DNA of 64,000 nt, from assembly GCA_041483135.1 (NCBI GenBank), contig JBGPFE010000017.1, positions 10,504 to 74,503 of the forward strand. The letters run 5' to 3'. Shown here one piece after another: positions 60,738 through 64,000 of the stretch. A program made the position numbers and the translations under genes. The stretch's first letter is position 1. Each line of letters starts with the position of its first letter. This DNA comes from PALSA-1004 sp041483135 (lineage in GTDB: Bacteria; Pseudomonadota; Gammaproteobacteria; Burkholderiales; SG8-41). The notes below the pieces were generated by a model. The model did no database searches. It saw nothing but the letters and a program-made list of their open reading frames with translations, and was not told the DNA's origin.

Positions 60738-61300
60738 AGTGAAATTCCCTTTTCTTTCAGCAGGGAAGCCAAGGCATGAGCCGCCCGTGAGCAGTGAGTT
60801 TTCACACTTCCCTCGGAACAACCCATGACGGCCGCCGCTTCTGCGACATCCATTTCCTCCCAATAACGCAGCACAAAGGCCTGACGTTGACGCGCAGGCA
60901 ACTGCTGGAGCGCTTTCTCAATGATTTCAAGAGTTTGGGATTGCTGCAACTGGTCGGAAGGTCCCCTAGGCAAATTAGAGTCGGATTTGACCTCCAAAGT
61001 TTCCAGCGGATCGTGTTCGTCGCCATCCTCGCTGCCGGCGAGCGACGACATCTGCGTGGTCCACAGCGCGCGTACTTTCTGGCGCCGATAATAATCGCGG
61101 ATCGTGTTTTGCAAGATGCGCTGGAACAGCATCGGCAGCTCCGTGTGCGGACGCGCCGGGTATTTTTCGGCGAGTTTCATCATCGCATCCTGCACGGCGT
61201 CGAGTGCGACTTGCTCATCGCGTACCGCGAACAGTGCCTGTTTGAACGCGCGGCGTTCGACCGCGGCGAGAAAATCCGAAAGTTCCTTGCGGGTAGCCAG
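60734..61300 (-). CDS. ECF-type RNA polymerase sigma factor with non-standard start codon
   Basis: The reading frame encodes a complete ECF sigma factor: region 2 (ELSDFLAAVERRAFKQALFA, then DAVQDAMMKLAEKY) and region 4 (LQQLPARQRQAFVLRYWEEM, GCSEGSVKTHCSRA). The only ATG, GTG or TTG available (GTG at 61195) would cut off half of region 2. Homologues I recall begin M-A-T-R-K, which matches a CTG at 61300, with GAGG 11 bases upstream; an ATT at 61306 is the alternative. About 188 aa. It leads the DUF3619-DUF3106-RDD operon. Confidence 0.8.
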   Translation of the reverse strand: MATRKELSDFLAAVERRAFKQALFAVRDEQVALDAVQDAMMKLAEKYPARPHTELPMLFQRILQNTIRDYYRRQKVRALWTTQMSSLAGSEDGDEHDPLETLEVKSDSNLPRGPSDQLQQSQTLEIIEKALQQLPARQRQAFVLRYWEEMDVAEAAAVMGCSEGSVKTHCSRAAHALASLLKEKGISL

Positions 61301-61319
61301 TGGAATCCGCCTCGTTGTT

Positions 61320-61340
61320 GAGCCCGTTGGCGACGGGCTC
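61320..61340 (-). promoter_or_regulatory. Hairpin just upstream of the sigma-factor start
   Basis: GAGCCCGT and ACGGGCTC form a perfect 8-bp stem with a 5-base loop, about 20 bases before the proposed CTG. No T-run follows, so it is more likely a leader hairpin than a terminator. Confidence 0.45.
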
Positions 61341-61539
61341 TTCGTTATCGTGACACGACGCGCCAGCCTATATATATGTCTGCCGCCTATAACGCGGTGT
61401 CCGTTCCGGCGTTAACCCCCTCCCGCGCGCGTGCCGTAATTGTCCAAGGCATCTTAACAAAACATGTAAGCGCTGCAAGTGAGGCCGCGAAGCAAGGCGC
61501 ACAGACACGGGTATCATGCTGTTTAATCAGATATTTAGC

Positions 61540-61568
61540 TTGACCAAACCACGCGCTAAAGGTATCGT
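61540..61568 (+). promoter_or_regulatory. Putative sigma-70 promoter of ilvBHC
   Basis: TTGACC (61540-61545) and TATCGT (61563-61568) are spaced by 17 bases, with a start of transcription near 61575 and a 36-base leader to ilvB. A short inverted repeat (TTCCCG...CGGGAA, 61568-61594) lies in the leader; no attenuation peptide is visible. The rest of the 61341-61610 gap has no gene. Confidence 0.5.
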
Positions 61569-61610
61569 TCCCGGTTCCGTGTTTGGCTCGGGAATCGACA
61601 AGGTTCAACT

Positions 61611-63308
61611 ATGGAATTGAGCGGCGCTGAGATCGTGGTGCGGTGCTTGCAGGAAGAGGGGGTCGAGTATGTGTTCGGCTACCCCGGCGGCGCGGTGTTG
61701 TTCATTTACGACGAATTGTTCAAACAGGACAAGGTCAAGCACATCCTGGTCCGCCATGAGCAGGGCGCAGTCCACGCGGCTGATGGCTATTCGCGCTCGA
61801 CCGAAAAAATCGGCGTCGCGCTGGTAACCTCGGGTCCCGGCGTCACCAATGCCGTGACCGGCATCGCCACCGCCCACATGGATTCAATCCCGCTGGTGAT
61901 CATCACCGGCCAGGTGCCGACGCACGCGATCGGCCAGGACGCGTTCCAGGAATGCGATACCGTCGGCATCACGCGCCCGTGCGTGAAGCACAACTTTCTC
62001 GTCAAGGACGTGAAAGACATCGCGGCCACCATGAAGAAAGCGTTCTACATCGCGGCGACCGGCCGTCCCGGGCCGGTGGTAGTCGACATCCCGAAGGATG
62101 TGACCAACCACAAAACCGACTTCGAGTATCCGAAGTCGGTCAGCATGCGTTCCTACAATCCGGCGGTGAAAGGGCATGCCGGCCAGATCAAGAAAGCGAT
62201 CCAGATCCTGACCCGCGCCAAGCGGCCGATGGTCTACACCGGCGGCGGCGTGGTGCTGGGCAATGCCGCGGCGGAACTTTTGCAGCTCGTGCACTTGCTC
62301 GGCTTTCCGTGCACCAACACGCTGATGGGGCTCGGCGGTTACCCCGCGACCGACCGCCAGTTTGTCGGCATGCTCGGCATGCACGGCACCTATGAAGCGA
62401 ACATGGCGATGCAGCACTGCGATGTGCTGCTCGCGATCGGTGCGCGCTTCGACGACCGCGTGATCGGCAATCCCAAGCACTTCTTCGAAGAGCCGCGCAC
62501 CATCATCCACATCGACATCGATCCATCGTCGATCTCGAAGCGAGTGAAGGTCGACGTGCCGATCGTCGGCAATGTGCGCGAAGTACTGCACGAGCTGATC
62601 AAGCAGTTGCGGGCGGCGAAGGAAAAGCCCGACCAGGACGCGCTCAAAACCTGGTGGAAGCAGATCGAGCTCTGGCGCGGCCGCGACTGCCTGAAATTCG
62701 ACCGCACCGCCAAAATCATCAAACCGCAGATGGTGGTCGAAAAACTCTACGCGGTGACCAAAGGCGACGCATTCGTAACCTCGGACGTCGGCCAGCACCA
62801 GATGTGGACGGCGCAGTTCTACAAGTTCGACAAACCGCGGCGCTGGATCAATTCCGGCGGCCTTGGCACGATGGGTTTCGGCCTGCCTGCCGCGATGGGG
62901 GTGCAGCTTGCGCATCCGAAAGCGACGGTCGCCTGCGTGACCGGCGAGGCGAGCATCCAGATGTGCATCCAGGAGCTGTCGACCTGCAAGCAATATCACC
63001 TGCCGATCAAGATCGTGAATCTCAACAACCGCTACATGGGCATGGTGCGGCAGTGGCAGGAGTTCTTCCACGGCAACCGCTATGCGGAATCGTACATGGA
63101 TGCGCTGCCGGATTTCGTCAAGCTTGCCGAATCGTATGGCCACGTCGGCATGCGCATCGAGAAACCGGGCGACGTCGAAGGCGCGCTCAAGGAAGCATTC
63201 GCGCGCAAGAAGGATCTCGTTTTCCTGGATTTCATCACCGACCAGACCGAAAACGTGTTCCCGATGATACCGGGCGGCAAGGGGCTGTCGGAAATGATAC
63301 TGGTATAG
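61611..63308 (+). CDS. ilvB: Acetolactate synthase large (catalytic) subunit
   Basis: A 565-aa ThDP enzyme that makes acetolactate or acetohydroxybutyrate, the first common step of valine, leucine and isoleucine synthesis. The N-terminal ThDP Glu is in YVFGYPGGAVL to LVRHEQGAVHAADGY, and the ThDP-Mg motif runs from VTGEASIQMCIQE to NLNNRYMGMV (GEAS in place of the commoner GDGS). FAD and herbicide-site regions are conserved. It is followed 9 bases later by ilvH. Confidence 0.95.
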   Translation: MELSGAEIVVRCLQEEGVEYVFGYPGGAVLFIYDELFKQDKVKHILVRHEQGAVHAADGYSRSTEKIGVALVTSGPGVTNAVTGIATAHMDSIPLVIITGQVPTHAIGQDAFQECDTVGITRPCVKHNFLVKDVKDIAATMKKAFYIAATGRPGPVVVDIPKDVTNHKTDFEYPKSVSMRSYNPAVKGHAGQIKKAIQILTRAKRPMVYTGGGVVLGNAAAELLQLVHLLGFPCTNTLMGLGGYPATDRQFVGMLGMHGTYEANMAMQHCDVLLAIGARFDDRVIGNPKHFFEEPRTIIHIDIDPSSISKRVKVDVPIVGNVREVLHELIKQLRAAKEKPDQDALKTWWKQIELWRGRDCLKFDRTAKIIKPQMVVEKLYAVTKGDAFVTSDVGQHQMWTAQFYKFDKPRRWINSGGLGTMGFGLPAAMGVQLAHPKATVACVTGEASIQMCIQELSTCKQYHLPIKIVNLNNRYMGMVRQWQEFFHGNRYAESYMDALPDFVKLAESYGHVGMRIEKPGDVEGALKEAFARKKDLVFLDFITDQTENVFPMIPGGKGLSEMILV

Positions 63309-63317
63309 AACAACGAC

Positions 63318-63809
63318 ATGCGGCATATAATTTCTGTCTTGCTGGAAAACGAAGCCGGCGCGCTGTCGCGCGTCGCCGGCCTGTTCTCGGCGCGCGGTTA
63401 CAACATCGAGTCGCTGACGGTGGCGCCGACCGAAGACGCATCGCTGTCGCGCATGACCATCGTCACTTCCGGCTCGGACGAGGTGATCGAGCAGATCAAC
63501 AAGCAGCTCAACAAGCTGATCGAAGTGGTGAAGGTGGTCGATCTGTCCGATGGCGATCACATCGAGCGCGAGCTGATGCTGGTCAAGGTGCGTGCCGTCG
63601 GCAAGGACCGCGAGGAAATGAAACGCATGGCGGACATCTTTCGCGGCCGCATCATCGGCGTCACCGACAAGGATTACACCATCGAGTTGACCGGCCCCGG
63701 CTCCAAGCTCGACGCATTCCTGGGCGCGATCGACCGCAGCGCGATCCTGGAAACGGTGCGCACCGGCGCCTCCGGCATCGGCCGCGGCGACCGGGTTCTT
63801 AAAACCTAG
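63318..63809 (+). CDS. ilvH: Acetolactate synthase small (regulatory) subunit
   Basis: A 163-aa subunit that activates IlvB and confers valine inhibition. The N-terminal ACT domain has HIISVLLENEAGALSRVAGL and RGYNIESLTVAPTED; the C-terminal half matches ALS_ss_C. Length is typical. A heptamer fold-back repeat separates it from ilvC. Confidence 0.95.
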   Translation: MRHIISVLLENEAGALSRVAGLFSARGYNIESLTVAPTEDASLSRMTIVTSGSDEVIEQINKQLNKLIEVVKVVDLSDGDHIERELMLVKVRAVGKDREEMKRMADIFRGRIIGVTDKDYTIELTGPGSKLDAFLGAIDRSAILETVRTGASGIGRGDRVLKT

Positions 63810-63895
63810 TGAAGGGGGAAGGGTGAATGCGTGAAGGGGCGATGCCATTTTCATTTGCCTGTTCCGCCCTTCACCCTTCACCCTTCACCCTTCAC
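63809..63895. repeat. Intergenic fold-back repeat of the TGAAGGG type, between ilvH and ilvC
   Basis: The left arm (63809-63841, GTGAAGGGGGAAGGGTGAA then GTGAAGGGGCG) is inverted in the right arm (63865-63895), a near-perfect run of four CCCTTCA heptamers. The arms pair over about 30 bp with a 23-base loop. The unit is shared with the element at 40091-40168. Confidence 0.82.
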
Positions 63896-63912
63896 GAATT
63901 TGAGAGGAAATC

Positions 63913-64000
63913 ATGAAAGTCTATTACGATAAAGACGCCGACCTGTCGCTGATCAAGGGCAAGAAGGTCACGATAGTCGGCTACGGCTCGCAGGGCCACG
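63913..64000 (+). CDS. ilvC: Ketol-acid reductoisomerase, N-terminal fragment
   Basis: Only the first 29 codons are inside the window: MKVYYDKDADLSLIKGKKV followed by the NADP-binding loop VGYGSQGH, which identifies IlvC. It catalyses the second step of branched-chain amino acid synthesis after IlvBH. GAGAGG lies 6 bases upstream of the ATG. The gene is cut by the window end, not by mutation. Confidence 0.92.
   Translation, partial: MKVYYDKDADLSLIKGKKVTIVGYGSQGH

Noticed and set aside
61568..61594. TTCCCG...CGGGAA hairpin as an ilv attenuator
   Set aside because: The stem is only 6 bp with a 15-base loop, and there is no leader peptide rich in Val, Leu or Ile or a T-run.
61884..63881. A 665-codon open frame on the minus strand opposite ilvB-ilvH
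   Set aside because: It is antisense to two clear enzyme genes and is His/Arg/Asp-rich without domains, the usual shadow of GC-rich coding sequence.
63809..63895. The hairpin between ilvH and ilvC as an intrinsic terminator
   Set aside because: No T-run follows on either side, and ilvC has the same direction with its own ribosome site, so read-through is more likely.
1..64000. tRNA, rRNA and insertion sequences
   Set aside because: I saw no cloverleaf with conserved TTC loop, no rRNA sequence and no transposase gene anywhere in the window.

Overview
The window is GC-rich (roughly 60-65 %) and looks like a chromosomal segment of a sulfur-oxidising betaproteobacterium. Three things suggest this: betaproteobacterial gene neighbourhoods (pepA-holC-short ORF-valS; sigma factor-DUF3619-DUF3106-RDD; ilvB-ilvH-ilvC), a soxYZAXB operon without soxCD, and a full sulfur-oxidising heterodisulfide reductase-like (sHdr) locus with its lipoate-binding protein and dedicated lipoate-assembly genes. 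The lineage is an inference from gene content; I could not search databases.

Layout. 84-4141: a GAF-domain PilB/GspE-type ATPase and a GAF-HD-GYP phosphodiesterase. 4163-6115 (minus): a small unknown gene, a 2-oxoglutarate/Fe(II) oxygenase-like gene and an FkbM methyltransferase. 6299-25184 (plus): a 19-kb array of TPR glycosyltransferases (six with a GT9-like domain, two with an OGT/SPINDLY GT41 domain), a GT8-like enzyme, a GT2-FkbM fusion and several methyltransferases. 25488-26585: two near-identical type IV pilins, each behind its own sigma-54 promoter, with a terminator between them. 26646-27521 (minus): a TPR-TylF methyltransferase. 27662-31794 (minus): soxYZAXB, with moaC upstream. 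32520-37435: an M48 protease, a chromate transporter, a Ser/Thr kinase with a cyclic-nucleotide domain and a small unknown gene. 37770-49461: tusA, sHdrC1-B1-A-hyp-C2-B2, lbpA, a thioredoxin-like gene, lipS1, a lipoate ligase, lipT and lipS2. 49543-50408: two small genes. 50446-57147 (minus): MFS transporter, valS with an in-frame N-terminal extension, holC and pepA. 57227-59379: lptF-lptG. 59454-61300 (minus): RDD, DUF3106, DUF3619 and a sigma factor that seems to lack a standard start codon. 61611-64000: ilvB, ilvH and the start of ilvC.

How it fits together. SoxXA/SoxYZ/SoxB would start thiosulfate oxidation in the periplasm. With no SoxCD, sulfane sulfur would be passed inside the cell to TusA and the sHdr complex, with lipoylated LbpA as partner, and LipS1/LipS2/ligase/LipT would lipoylate LbpA. 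The TPR-glycosyltransferase array ending at two pilin genes suggests a surface-glycan or pilin-modification locus; this array is the least explained part of the window. Four intergenic fold-back elements made of short direct repeats, the valS extension and the sigma-factor start are the main smaller oddities.
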